From Streptomyces longispororuber (GTDB lineage Bacteria > Actinomycetota > Actinomycetes > Streptomycetales > Streptomycetaceae), in the NCBI RefSeq assembly GCF_024448165.1, contig NZ_JAMOLN010000051.1, positions 1 to 48,000 on the forward strand: DNA of 48,000 nt. Direction: 5' to 3'. Positions 1 to 7,515 of the stretch are shown here, one piece after another; within the stretch, counting starts at the first letter, position 1; each line of letters opens with the position of its first letter. The translations under genes and the position numbers were made by a program. The notes beneath the pieces are model-generated. The model did not search any database, was not told the DNA's origin, and saw only the letters and a list, made by a program, of their open reading frames with translations.

Positions 1-1
1 C

Positions 2-37
2 TGGCTCGGCCCCCTCTACATCTGCCGCGTCGGATAA
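2..37 (+). CDS. C-terminal end of an upstream gene (partial)
   Basis: The first bases of the window read in one frame as the last eleven codons of a gene (W-L-G-P-L-Y-I-C-R-V-G) followed by TAA at 35-37. Almost every codon ends in G or C, as expected for coding DNA in this genome, and the stop is followed by an AT-poor spacer before the DNA ligase gene. Too little remains to assign a function; the gene would lie upstream of position 1. Confidence 0.45.
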   Translation, partial: WLGPLYICRVG

Positions 38-104
38 CCCCGCCCCGCCCCACGCGGCCCCACGCGCCCGTGCGCCCCACCCCCGCACGTTGCACCATGG
101 CTGC

Positions 105-1652
105 ATGTTGTTCGCCCGGCTCGCTCAGGTGTCCCAGGAGGTCGCCGCCACCTCGGCGCGGTCCCGGAAGACCGCGCTGCTCGCCGAACTGTTCCGGGAC
201 GCCGAGCCCGACGACGTGCCGATCGTCATCCCCTACCTGGCCGGACGGCTCCCGCAGGGGCGTCTCGGCGTGGGCTGGCGGGTGCTGAGCGAGCGGGTCG
301 ACCCGGCCGCCGAACCCCGGCTGACGGTGCAGGACGTGGACGCCGCGCTGACCGTCATCGGCGATGTCTCCGGCGCCGGTTCGCAGGCCGAACGCAAGCG
401 TCTCGTGGGCGAGTTGATGGGTGCGGCCACGGAGGACGAGCAGCGGTTCCTGTTCGGCCTGGTGACCGGCGAGGTGCGGCAGGGCGCGCTGGACGCGGTG
501 GCCCTGGACGGGCTGGCGCGGGCGACGGACGCTCCCCCGGCGGACGTGCGGCGCGCGGTGATGCTGGCGGGCGGTCTGCAGCCGGTCGCGCGAGCGCTGC
601 TCGCGGACGGTCCCGGCGCGCTCGACGCGTTCCGGCTGACGGTGGGACGGCCGGTGCTGCCGATGCTGGCGCACAGCGCGTCGTCGGTCGGTGAGGCGCT
701 GGACAAGCTGGCGGCCTGCGCCGTGGAGGAGAAGCTCGACGGCATCCGCGTACAGGTGCACCGGGACGGGGACGAGGTCCGGGTCTACACGCGCACGCTC
801 GACGACATCACCGACCGGCTGCCCGAAGTGACCGCCGCGGCAGCCGGGTTGGCGGCCGGCCGGTTCATCCTCGACGGGGAGGTCGTCTCGCTGGACGCGG
901 ACGGGCGGCCGCGGGCGTTCCAGGAGGTGGCCGGGCGGGTCGGGTCGCGGGTGGACGTGGCACGGGCGGCCGAGGCGCTGCCGGTCTCCCCCGTGTTCTT
1001 CGACGTGCTGTCCGTCGACGGGCAGGACCTGCTGGACCTGCCGTACGGGCAGCGGCACGAACGGCTGGCGGGCCTCGTCCCCGAGCCGATGCGGGTGCGG
1101 CGCCTCGTCGTCGGGGACGAGTCCGACGCCGAACAGCGCGCCGCCGCCGAGGAGTTCTTCACCGCCACGCTCGGGCGCGGCCACGAAGGCGTCGTCGTCA
1201 AGGGTCTTGAGGCGCCGTACAGTGCGGGGCGCCGTGGTGCGTCGTGGCTGAAGGTGAAGCCGGTCCACACCCTGGACCTGGTGGTGCTCGCGGCCGAGTG
1301 GGGGCACGGGCGGCGCACCGGAAAGCTGTCCAACCTGCACCTGGGCGCGCGGCGCGCCGACGGCTCGTACGCGATGCTCGGCAAGACGTTCAAGGGGCTC
1401 ACCGACGCGCTGCTGGCCTGGCAGACCGAGCGGCTGCGGGAGCTGGCGGTGAACGACGACGGGCACGTCGTGACCGTGCGGCCCGAGCTGGTCGTCGAGA
1501 TCGCCTACGACGGACTGCAGCGGTCGACCCGCTACCCGGCGGGTGTCACGCTGCGGTTCGCGCGCGTCGTGCGCTACCGGGACGACAAGACGGCCGATCA
1601 GGCGGACACCGTGGACGCCGTGCTGGCCGCGCACCCACCCCTCGACGGCTGA
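105..1652 (+). CDS. ATP-dependent DNA ligase
   Basis: Joins nicked DNA through a covalent enzyme-AMP intermediate. Read from ATG 105 the protein has 515 residues. Residues 1-185 form the alpha-helical DNA-binding domain seen in archaeal-type and actinobacterial ATP-dependent ligases. The adenylation domain follows, with the active lysine K210 in motif I (EKLDGIR), the FxxLDGE-like motif III (FILDGEVV), and motif V (WLKVKP). The remainder is the OB-fold. An in-frame TTG at 90 would add five residues, but the usual family N-terminus starts at MLFARLAQVS, so I prefer ATG 105; no strong ribosome site precedes either. This would be an auxiliary ligase next to the NAD-dependent LigA expected elsewhere. 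The neighbours give no repair-operon context. Confidence 0.93.
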   Translation: MLFARLAQVSQEVAATSARSRKTALLAELFRDAEPDDVPIVIPYLAGRLPQGRLGVGWRVLSERVDPAAEPRLTVQDVDAALTVIGDVSGAGSQAERKRLVGELMGAATEDEQRFLFGLVTGEVRQGALDAVALDGLARATDAPPADVRRAVMLAGGLQPVARALLADGPGALDAFRLTVGRPVLPMLAHSASSVGEALDKLAACAVEEKLDGIRVQVHRDGDEVRVYTRTLDDITDRLPEVTAAAAGLAAGRFILDGEVVSLDADGRPRAFQEVAGRVGSRVDVARAAEALPVSPVFFDVLSVDGQDLLDLPYGQRHERLAGLVPEPMRVRRLVVGDESDAEQRAAAEEFFTATLGRGHEGVVVKGLEAPYSAGRRGASWLKVKPVHTLDLVVLAAEWGHGRRTGKLSNLHLGARRADGSYAMLGKTFKGLTDALLAWQTERLRELAVNDDGHVVTVRPELVVEIAYDGLQRSTRYPAGVTLRFARVVRYRDDKTADQADTVDAVLAAHPPLDG

Positions 1653-1776
1653 CCGTTTCTTTGCCAAAAGTTGAGCAGTATAAGGTGACTCGAGCGCTGA
1701 AAGATGCATCCGCCATGTAATGGCGTCCGGGACCGCAGCCCGGAACTCACGGATACGCACGGACAAGGGGAGAGAC

Positions 1777-2262
1777 GTGCCCGCTTCACGCCTGAGCCGG
1801 ACACCACTGCCGGGAATCGGCTTCCGCTACGACCTGACCACCCGCGAACAACGCCAACTGTCCGTCGTGGCGCACCGGGACGGAGGCCGTACGCTCAGCG
1901 CGTACCGGGCCGACGACCCCGACGCGTGTGCCCTGTCGCTCAAGCTGACCTCGGGCGAAGCGGCGTACCTCATCGACGCGTTGATGCCCTCGCACCACAG
2001 CCCGAACCTGCTGCATACCACCGATCTGGGGCTCGTCGCCGAGCGCATCGAGATCCCCGGCGTCTCGCACTGGAACGGCCGGCTGCTCGGCGAGACGCAG
2101 ATGCGCACCGAGACCGGCGCCTCGATCGTGGCGGTGCTGCGCCGCGCCGAGGCGATCCCGTCGCCGACCCCCGACTTCCGGCTGGCGGGCGGCGACACGG
2201 TCATCGTGATCGGTACCCGCGAGGGCGTCGAGGCGGCGGCCACGATCCTGGGTCGGGAGTGA
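1777..2262 (+). CDS. Cation:proton antiporter regulatory subunit (TrkA-C / KhtT type)
   Basis: A 161-residue cytoplasmic protein. The C-terminal ~75 residues (from about GLVAERIEIP onward) form a TrkA-C (RCK-C) domain, the ligand-sensing fold that gates K+ channels and Kef/Kht-type antiporters; in several bacteria such domains bind c-di-AMP. The first ~85 residues resemble the N-terminal part of KhtT-like subunits. I chose GTG 1777 because the run AAGGGGAGAG lies just upstream; an open frame extends back to 1720 without a good ribosome site. The stop is four bases before the start of the antiporter gene, so the two are almost certainly co-translated and work as one K+ (or Na+)/H+ efflux unit. 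Confidence 0.85.
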   Translation: MPASRLSRTPLPGIGFRYDLTTREQRQLSVVAHRDGGRTLSAYRADDPDACALSLKLTSGEAAYLIDALMPSHHSPNLLHTTDLGLVAERIEIPGVSHWNGRLLGETQMRTETGASIVAVLRRAEAIPSPTPDFRLAGGDTVIVIGTREGVEAAATILGRE

Positions 2263-2266
2263 TCGG

Positions 2267-3502
2267 ATGCATTCCGCTGTCTTCCTCATCGAGTTCGGGG
2301 CGATCATCCTGGCGCTCGGCCTCCTCGGCCGGCTCGCCGGGCGGCTGCGCTTCTCGCCGATCCCGCTGTACCTCCTCGCGGGCCTCGCGTTCGGCGAGGG
2401 CGGTCTGCTGCCGCTCGGCGCGAGCGAGGAGTTCGTCGCCATCGGCGCCGAGATAGGCGTCATCCTGCTCCTGCTGATGCTCGGCCTCGAGTACACGGCG
2501 AGCGACCTCGTCAGCAATCTCAAGACGCAGTACCCGGCGGGGCTCGTCGACATGACGTTCAACGCGCTGCCCGGCGCGGCCGCCGCGCTGCTCATGGGCT
2601 GGGGGCCGGTCGCGGCCGTCGTGCTCGCCGGTGTCACCTGGATCTCGTCGTCCGGTGTGATCGCCAAGGTGCTCGGCGACCTGGGGCGGCTCGGCAACCG
2701 CGAGACGCCGGTGATCCTCAGCATCCTCGTGCTCGAGGACCTGGCGATGGCGGTGTACCTGCCCATCATCACGGCGCTGCTGGCCGGGGTGGGCTGGGCC
2801 GCGGGCGGTCTCACGCTCGCCATCGCGCTGGGCGCCGCGGGCCTCGTGCTGTTCGTCGCGGTCCGGTACGGGCGGCACATCTCCCGGTTCGTCTCCAGCG
2901 ACGATCCGGAGAAGCTGCTCCTGGTCGTGCTGGGCCTGACGATCCTCGTCGCGGGCCTGGCCCAGCAGCTCCAGGTGTCCGCCGCGGTGGGCGCGTTCCT
3001 CGTCGGCATCGCCCTGTCCGGCGAGGTCGCGGAGGGCACGCACACGCTGCTGTCGCCGCTGCGCGACCTGTTCGCCGCCGTGTTCTTCGTGTTCTTCGGC
3101 CTGCACACCGATCCCGCGAGCATTCCTCCGGTGCTGCTGCCCGCGCTGGTGCTCGCCGTCGTCACGGCCTGCACGAAGATCTTCACCGGGTGGTGGGCGG
3201 CCCGCCGGGCCGGCGTCTCCGTGAAGGGCCGCTGGCGGGCCGGTGGCGCGCTCGTGGCACGCGGCGAGTTCTCCATCGTGATCGCCGGTCTCGCCGTGAC
3301 GTCCGGCATCGAGCCGCGGCTCGGCCCGCTGGCGACGGCGTACGTGCTGATCCTGGTGATCGTCGGCCCGCTCACGGCGCGCTACACGGAGCCCCTCGCC
3401 CAGCGGCTGTTCCGCTCCAGGTCGGCGCCGGCGGCCGCGGCCGTGCCCGGGCCCCGGACCTCGTCCGAGGGGTCGACGGCGGTCGACGAGCAGATCCGCT
3501 GA
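2267..3502 (+). CDS. Cation:proton antiporter (CPA2 / Kef family membrane subunit)
   Basis: A 411-residue polytopic membrane protein with about twelve hydrophobic segments, consistent with a Na_H_Exchanger domain (CPA2). It starts at ATG 2267, directly after the TrkA-C subunit gene. It has no C-terminal RCK domain of its own, which fits the separate regulatory subunit upstream (KhtT-KhtU arrangement). The family exchanges K+ or Na+ for protons; substrate cannot be decided from sequence. The last ~30 residues are hydrophilic and proline/serine-rich. Confidence 0.9.
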   Translation: MHSAVFLIEFGAIILALGLLGRLAGRLRFSPIPLYLLAGLAFGEGGLLPLGASEEFVAIGAEIGVILLLLMLGLEYTASDLVSNLKTQYPAGLVDMTFNALPGAAAALLMGWGPVAAVVLAGVTWISSSGVIAKVLGDLGRLGNRETPVILSILVLEDLAMAVYLPIITALLAGVGWAAGGLTLAIALGAAGLVLFVAVRYGRHISRFVSSDDPEKLLLVVLGLTILVAGLAQQLQVSAAVGAFLVGIALSGEVAEGTHTLLSPLRDLFAAVFFVFFGLHTDPASIPPVLLPALVLAVVTACTKIFTGWWAARRAGVSVKGRWRAGGALVARGEFSIVIAGLAVTSGIEPRLGPLATAYVLILVIVGPLTARYTEPLAQRLFRSRSAPAAAAVPGPRTSSEGSTAVDEQIR

Positions 3503-3536
3503 GAGCCCGGCGCCCGCGGGCGGTCCGGGGCGTGGT

Positions 3537-3550
3537 GAACGGTCCCGTTC
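3537..3550. promoter_or_regulatory. 14-bp perfect palindrome upstream of the efflux gene
   Basis: GAACGGTCCCGTTC is a perfect inverted repeat (6-bp arms, 2-bp centre) about 85 bp before the MFS start. A TAGCGT at 3583-3588 resembles a -10 hexamer, so the palindrome would sit in the promoter region as a possible repressor site. No cognate regulator gene is adjacent. Confidence 0.35.
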
Positions 3551-3634
3551 CCTCCCCGGTCGCCGTCCGTGAGCCGGGCGCTTAGCGTGGTGGACGAGCA
3601 CGAGCGGGGGGTTTGTGGGTGTCTGGAGGCCACC

Positions 3635-5179
3635 ATGGATCGCTCGCCCGAATCCGCCGAGTCCGCCGAATCCGCAGGCTCCACCGCCGAACCCGGCGCA
3701 CGGTCCGCGCCACCCGGCGGTGCCCCGTACGCGGGCGGCGGCGCGCACGAGCACCGCTGGCTGATCCTCGGTGTCATCGGCATCGCGCAGCTGATGGTCG
3801 TCCTGGACGCGACGATCGTGAACATCGCCCTGCCGTCGGCCCAGCAGGACCTGGGCTTCTCCGACGGCAACCGGCAGTGGATCGTCACCGCCTACGCGCT
3901 CGCCTTCGGCAGCCTGCTGCTGCTCGGCGGGCGCGTCGCGGACCTCGTGGGCCGCAAGGCGGTCTTCCTCGCCGGTCTGGCCGGGTTCGCGGCGGCGTCC
4001 GCGTTCGGCGGCGCGGCGACGAGCTTCGGGATGCTGGTGGGCGCGCGGGCCCTGCAGGGCGTGTTCGGCGCGCTGCTCGCACCGGCCGCCCTGTCGCTGC
4101 TCACCACGACGTTCACGGACCCGAAGGAACGCGCCAAGGCGTTCGGCATCTACGGTGCCATCGCGGGCGCGGGCGGCGCCGTCGGCCTGCTGCTCGGCGG
4201 CGTGCTGACCGAGTACCTGGACTGGCGCTGGTGCCTCTACGTGAACCTCGCGTTCGCGGTCGTCGCCATGATCGGCGGGGCACGGCTGCTGCACGGCGGC
4301 CGGCCCGCGGACCGGCCGAAGCTGGACGTGCCCGGCACGATCCTGGTCTCGGTCGGCCTGTTCTGCATCGTCTACGGCTTCTCGAACGCGGAGACGCACG
4401 CCTGGGGCGACGTGCAGACCTGGGGCTTCCTCGTCGTCGGCGCGCTGCTGCTCGTCGCGTTCGCCTGGTGGGAGACGCGGGCCGCGCATCCGCTGCTGCC
4501 GCTGCGCGTCGTCCTCGACCGGGACCGCGGCGCCTCGTACCTGGCGATGTTCATCTCCGGTGCGGGCATGTTCGGCGTGTTCCTGTTCCTGACGTACTAC
4601 CTCCAGCAGATCCTCGGCTACTCGCCGGTGATCACCGGTGTCTCCTTCCTGCCGATGGTCGCCTGCATGGTCGTCTCGTCGGTCGTCGCCACGAACTCCC
4701 TCGTGCCGAGGCTCGGGCCGAAACCGATCGTGCCGCTCGGCATGGCGCTGTCCGCCGTGGCCATGGCGTGGCTGACGTCGCTGGACCTGACCAGCAGTTA
4801 CGCGGCGCACGTGCTGCCGCCGCTGCTCGTCGCCGGTATCGGCCTCGGCCTGATCTTCGCCACCGCGATGAACCTCGCGACCGCCGGGATCGCCGCGCAC
4901 GACGCGGGCGTGGCCTCCGCGATGGTCAACACCAGCCAGCAGGTGGGCGGTTCGATCGGTACGGCGCTGCTCAACACACTCGCCACGAGCGCCGCGACGA
5001 ACTACCTCGTCGGCAAGCAGCCCACCCCGCAGGTGCGCGCGCAGGCGTCGATGGAGAGCTACTCGACGGCGTACTGGTGGTCGGCGCTGTTCTTCGCGAT
5101 CGGTTTCGTGGTCACGCTGGTGCTGTACCGGCCGGGCCGGCCGAAGGCCGTGGCCGGCGAGGGCGCCGTGCACATGTGA
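3635..5179 (+). CDS. MFS efflux transporter, DHA2 family (14 TM)
   Basis: A 514-residue major facilitator of the drug:H+ antiporter-2 type. It has an N-terminal hydrophilic tail of ~40 residues with SAES repeats, then about 14 hydrophobic helices. The loop 2-3 motif GGRVADLVGRK matches MFS motif A (GxxxDxxGRK), and motif D1-like VVLDATIVNIALP is in TM1, diagnostic of the EmrB/QacA-like subfamily. Start ATG 3635 is preceded by GGAGG at 3625; an open frame runs back to 3569 without a ribosome site. It probably exports drugs or metabolites using the proton gradient. It is a single-gene unit closed by a strong hairpin. Confidence 0.92.
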   Translation: MDRSPESAESAESAGSTAEPGARSAPPGGAPYAGGGAHEHRWLILGVIGIAQLMVVLDATIVNIALPSAQQDLGFSDGNRQWIVTAYALAFGSLLLLGGRVADLVGRKAVFLAGLAGFAAASAFGGAATSFGMLVGARALQGVFGALLAPAALSLLTTTFTDPKERAKAFGIYGAIAGAGGAVGLLLGGVLTEYLDWRWCLYVNLAFAVVAMIGGARLLHGGRPADRPKLDVPGTILVSVGLFCIVYGFSNAETHAWGDVQTWGFLVVGALLLVAFAWWETRAAHPLLPLRVVLDRDRGASYLAMFISGAGMFGVFLFLTYYLQQILGYSPVITGVSFLPMVACMVVSSVVATNSLVPRLGPKPIVPLGMALSAVAMAWLTSLDLTSSYAAHVLPPLLVAGIGLGLIFATAMNLATAGIAAHDAGVASAMVNTSQQVGGSIGTALLNTLATSAATNYLVGKQPTPQVRAQASMESYSTAYWWSALFFAIGFVVTLVLYRPGRPKAVAGEGAVHM

Positions 5180-5249
5180 GACAGCCGTGCGGGGCGTGCC
5201 GGTGGAACGGTTCGGGCGGTCCATCCACCGGGCATACCCCTTCTGCAAA

Positions 5250-5284
5250 GTCCGCCCACCGGGCCCTGCGCCGGGTGGGCGGAC
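5250..5284 (+). terminator. Rho-independent-type terminator after the MFS gene
   Basis: Perfect 11-bp stem GTCCGCCCACC (5250-5260) and GGTGGGCGGAC (5274-5284) with a 13-nt loop, 70 bp past the MFS stop. It lacks a T run, as many actinomycete terminators do. It lies upstream of the chosen start of the next gene and argues against extending that gene back to 5187. Confidence 0.75.
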
Positions 5285-5327
5285 ATGCGGGGTGCGGGGC
5301 GGACGAGGTCGGGTCGAGGGGGACGTC

Positions 5328-5855
5328 ATGCGCGGCGTGCCGTACGAGGCGTACCAGGTGGACAGCGAGCGGCTCGCGACGGCCTTCGTCGAAGTGGCGG
5401 ACGCCGCCGTGCGGGGCGGTCCCCAGGCCATCGCCGCGCTCGTGGGCACCTGTGTGTCGCTGCTCGGGGTGCCGTCGGCGGCGGCCGTGCTCAAACCGCC
5501 GACCGGGCGGGTCGAGGTGGCGGCGTCGGACAACCGCGGCCTGCGGCTCGAGCGGGCCGCGCTGTCCTGGGGCGAGGGGCCCGGCGCGGACTGCCGGGCC
5601 TCCGCGATGCCGATCCGCGGGGTACCGCTGGCGCATCCGTACGCGCGGGCCAACTGGCCCTCGTACACGGCGATGGCGCGGTCCCTGGGGTTCGCGTGCG
5701 TGGTGGCGGTGCCGCTGCGGGCCGCGGACCGGTCCTTCGGTTCGCTCAGTCTGCTCTCGGAGCGGCCGGGTCCGCCGGGGCCGCTGCAGCTGCGGCTCGG
5801 CCAGCACCTCGCGGACGCCGCCGCGCTCGGCATCCTGCCGAGGTCCCGGCTCTGA
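5328..5855 (+). CDS. GAF domain protein
   Basis: A 175-residue soluble protein whose whole length fits a single GAF domain, the small-molecule-sensing fold also seen at the N-terminus of actinomycete GAF-ANTAR regulators. No ANTAR, kinase or helix-turn-helix region follows, so it would be a stand-alone sensor or a truncated regulator. Start ATG 5328 follows GGGGGA; the same frame is open back to 5187, but that stretch contains the terminator hairpin. Both ends of the gene are bounded by hairpins, so it appears monocistronic. Ligand and partner cannot be inferred. Confidence 0.7.
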   Translation: MRGVPYEAYQVDSERLATAFVEVADAAVRGGPQAIAALVGTCVSLLGVPSAAAVLKPPTGRVEVAASDNRGLRLERAALSWGEGPGADCRASAMPIRGVPLAHPYARANWPSYTAMARSLGFACVVAVPLRAADRSFGSLSLLSERPGPPGPLQLRLGQHLADAAALGILPRSRL

Positions 5856-5868
5856 CCGGCGCCCGGCC

Positions 5869-5884
5869 TGGGGGTTTTCCCCCA
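5869..5884 (+). terminator. Short terminator hairpin after the GAF gene
   Basis: TGGGGG-TTTT-CCCCCA, a perfect 6-bp stem with a TTTT loop, 14 bp past the GAF stop codon. It is symmetric and could act on either strand, though the opposite strand carries no gene here. Confidence 0.5.
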
Positions 5885-5906
5885 ACGGGGTCGGAGGACA
5901 ACCTCG

Positions 5907-5935
5907 TTCCGGCGCTCCCTCGCCGTCCCTAGCGT
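5907..5935 (+). promoter_or_regulatory. Candidate promoter of the ABC / two-component operon
   Basis: TTCCGG (5907-5912), 17-bp spacer, TAGCGT (5930-5935). The -10 fits the TAnnnT pattern of vegetative actinomycete promoters. The predicted start, about 5942, coincides with the 12-bp tandem repeats. Confidence 0.4.
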
Positions 5936-5940
5936 GGATC

Positions 5941-5970
5941 ACACCAGATCGGACACCAGATCGCACACCA
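5941..5970 (+). repeat. 12-bp tandem direct repeats (2.5 units) before the ABC operon
   Basis: ACACCAGATCGG (5941-5952), ACACCAGATCGC (5953-5964) and a half copy ACACCA (5965-5970). They lie between the candidate promoter and the ribosome site of the ABC ATPase gene. The 12-bp period is near one helical turn, suiting co-operative binding, possibly by the operon's own LuxR-type response regulator. Confidence 0.6.
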
Positions 5971-5995
5971 CGCGGCGACGGAACAGGGGGTCGTG

Positions 5996-6721
5996 ATGAT
6001 CGAGGCCAGGGGTCTCACCAAACGGTACGGCGGGACGGTCGCCGTCGATGAGCTGAGCTTCCGGGTGCGTCCCGGCAGCGTGACGGGGTTCCTCGGCCCG
6101 AACGGCTCCGGCAAGTCCACCACCCTGCGCATGCTCATGGGCCTGGACCGGCCGGACGCCGGGCACGCCACCATCGGCGGGCGGCCGTACGCGGAACTGC
6201 GCTGGCCGCTGCGGGAGGTGGGGGCGCTCCTGGAGGCCCGCACGTTCCATCCGGGGCGCAGCGCGCGCGGCCATCTCGCGGCGCTCGCCGCGGGCGGCGA
6301 CATCGACCCGTCCCGGGTCGACGTGGTCCTGGAGACGGTCGGCCTGGCGTCGGTCGCGGGCCGCAGGGCCGGGTCGTTCTCGCTGGGCATGGCGCAGCGG
6401 CTCGGCATCGCGGCGGCGCTCCTCGGCGATCCGGCGGTGCTGCTCCTCGACGAGCCGGTGAACGGGCTCGATCCCGAAGGGGTGCGCTGGATACGCGAGT
6501 TGATGCGCTCGCTCGCGGCCGAGGGCCGTACGGTCCTGCTGTCGAGCCACCTCATCAGCGAGATGGCGCTCACCGCCGACCACCTCCTGGTGATCGGACG
6601 GGGCAGGCTGCTCGCGGACACGTCGGTGGCCGAACTGACCGCGTCCGGGCGGTCGTTGGAAGAGGCGTTCTTCGCGCTGACCGGAGACGCGGCGGCGTAC
6701 CAGGCAGGAGGAGCACGATGA
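5996..6721 (+). CDS. ABC exporter ATP-binding protein
   Basis: A 241-residue nucleotide-binding subunit. Walker A GPNGSGKST is near residue 34, the signature SLGMAQRL near residue 124, and Walker B VLLLDEP follows. The FSLGMAQRLGIA form is typical of ABC-2 exporters for peptides and antibiotics (bacitracin, lantibiotic or daunorubicin type). ATG 5996 has AGGGGG five bases upstream; an overlapping GTG at 5993 is less well spaced. The stop overlaps the permease start by four bases, so the two are coupled and form one exporter, made together with the two-component system downstream. Such sets commonly mediate resistance to cell-envelope-active compounds. Confidence 0.92.
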   Translation: MIEARGLTKRYGGTVAVDELSFRVRPGSVTGFLGPNGSGKSTTLRMLMGLDRPDAGHATIGGRPYAELRWPLREVGALLEARTFHPGRSARGHLAALAAGGDIDPSRVDVVLETVGLASVAGRRAGSFSLGMAQRLGIAAALLGDPAVLLLDEPVNGLDPEGVRWIRELMRSLAAEGRTVLLSSHLISEMALTADHLLVIGRGRLLADTSVAELTASGRSLEEAFFALTGDAAAYQAGGAR

Positions 6722-7515
6722 CCACGACGGCGTACGCGCCCGCACTCACCGGCCACTACGGCTTCCGGGCGGCCGCCCGGATGGAGTGGATCAAACTGCG
6801 CACCCTGCGCTCGACGTCCTGGGCGCTGCTCCTGACGGTCGTCGGCATGATCGCCATGGGGGTCGTGACGATGGCCAACACCAAGGCGCCGCACGGCGCT
6901 TCGAAGGTGGCGAGCTTCGATCCGACGAACAACGTCCTGGCCGGGGTGGCCCTCGGCCAGCTGATCGTCGGGGTGCTCGGGGTCCTGGTCGTCACCGGTG
7001 AGTACGCGTCGGGCACCATCCGCGCCACGCTCGCCGCGGTGCCCGACCGGCGTCTCGCGCTCACCGCGAAGGCGGCCGTCTTCGGCGGACTCGCCCTGCT
7101 GGTCGGCGAGTCGGTCACGTTCGTGGCGTTCCTCGCGGGCCGTGCGGCGCTCGCCGCGGACGTCCCGCATCCCTCGCTCGGCGACCCGGACGTGCTGCGC
7201 GCGGTCCTGATGTCGGGCGCCTACCTCGCGATGGTCGGCCTGATGGGCATCGCCATCGGTGCGATCACCCGGCACACGGCGAGCGCCATCGGGGTCTTCG
7301 TCGGCATCACGTACGTCCTGCCGGCGCTGCTCGCCGGGACGACCGGCACGGCGGTGGCGAAGTTCTTCCCCACGATGATCGCGGGCAACTCCCTCGCGGT
7401 GACCGTCCCGGTGGACGGCATGCTGTCGCCGTGGGCCGGGTTCGTGGTGCTGTGCCTGTTCACGGCGGCGCTCCTCGGCACGGGCGGCCGGCTGCTGGTG
7501 CGTCGCGATGCGTGA
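6718..7515 (+). CDS. ABC-2 type permease
   Basis: A 265-residue membrane protein with about six hydrophobic segments, the usual size of an ABC-2 permease that pairs as a dimer with the upstream ATPase. Its start overlaps the ATPase stop (ATGA), and its own stop lies inside the start of the histidine kinase gene (overlap 7508-7515). The N-terminal region with WIKLRTLRSTSWAL is characteristic of this permease family. Substrate unknown. Confidence 0.9.
   Translation: MTTTAYAPALTGHYGFRAAARMEWIKLRTLRSTSWALLLTVVGMIAMGVVTMANTKAPHGASKVASFDPTNNVLAGVALGQLIVGVLGVLVVTGEYASGTIRATLAAVPDRRLALTAKAAVFGGLALLVGESVTFVAFLAGRAALAADVPHPSLGDPDVLRAVLMSGAYLAMVGLMGIAIGAITRHTASAIGVFVGITYVLPALLAGTTGTAVAKFFPTMIAGNSLAVTVPVDGMLSPWAGFVVLCLFTAALLGTGGRLLVRRDA

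Noticed and set aside
1671..1695. HspR/HAIR-type inverted repeat (GTTGAG...ACTCGAG) before the TrkA-C gene
   Set aside because: Arm spacing and sequence do not fit the HAIR consensus, and the downstream genes are not heat-shock genes.
3537..3550. LexA-type SOS box
   Set aside because: Actinobacterial SOS boxes are GAAC-N4-GTTC with flanking bases; here the spacer is six bases.
2201..5833. A very long open frame on the minus strand opposite the antiporter and efflux genes
   Set aside because: Arises from G/C-rich third positions of the plus-strand genes; the translation is low-complexity Arg/Gly/Asp with no motif, and the plus-strand genes are clear.
5941..5970. CRISPR-like repeats
   Set aside because: Units of 12 bp with no spacers and only 2.5 copies; no cas genes in the window.
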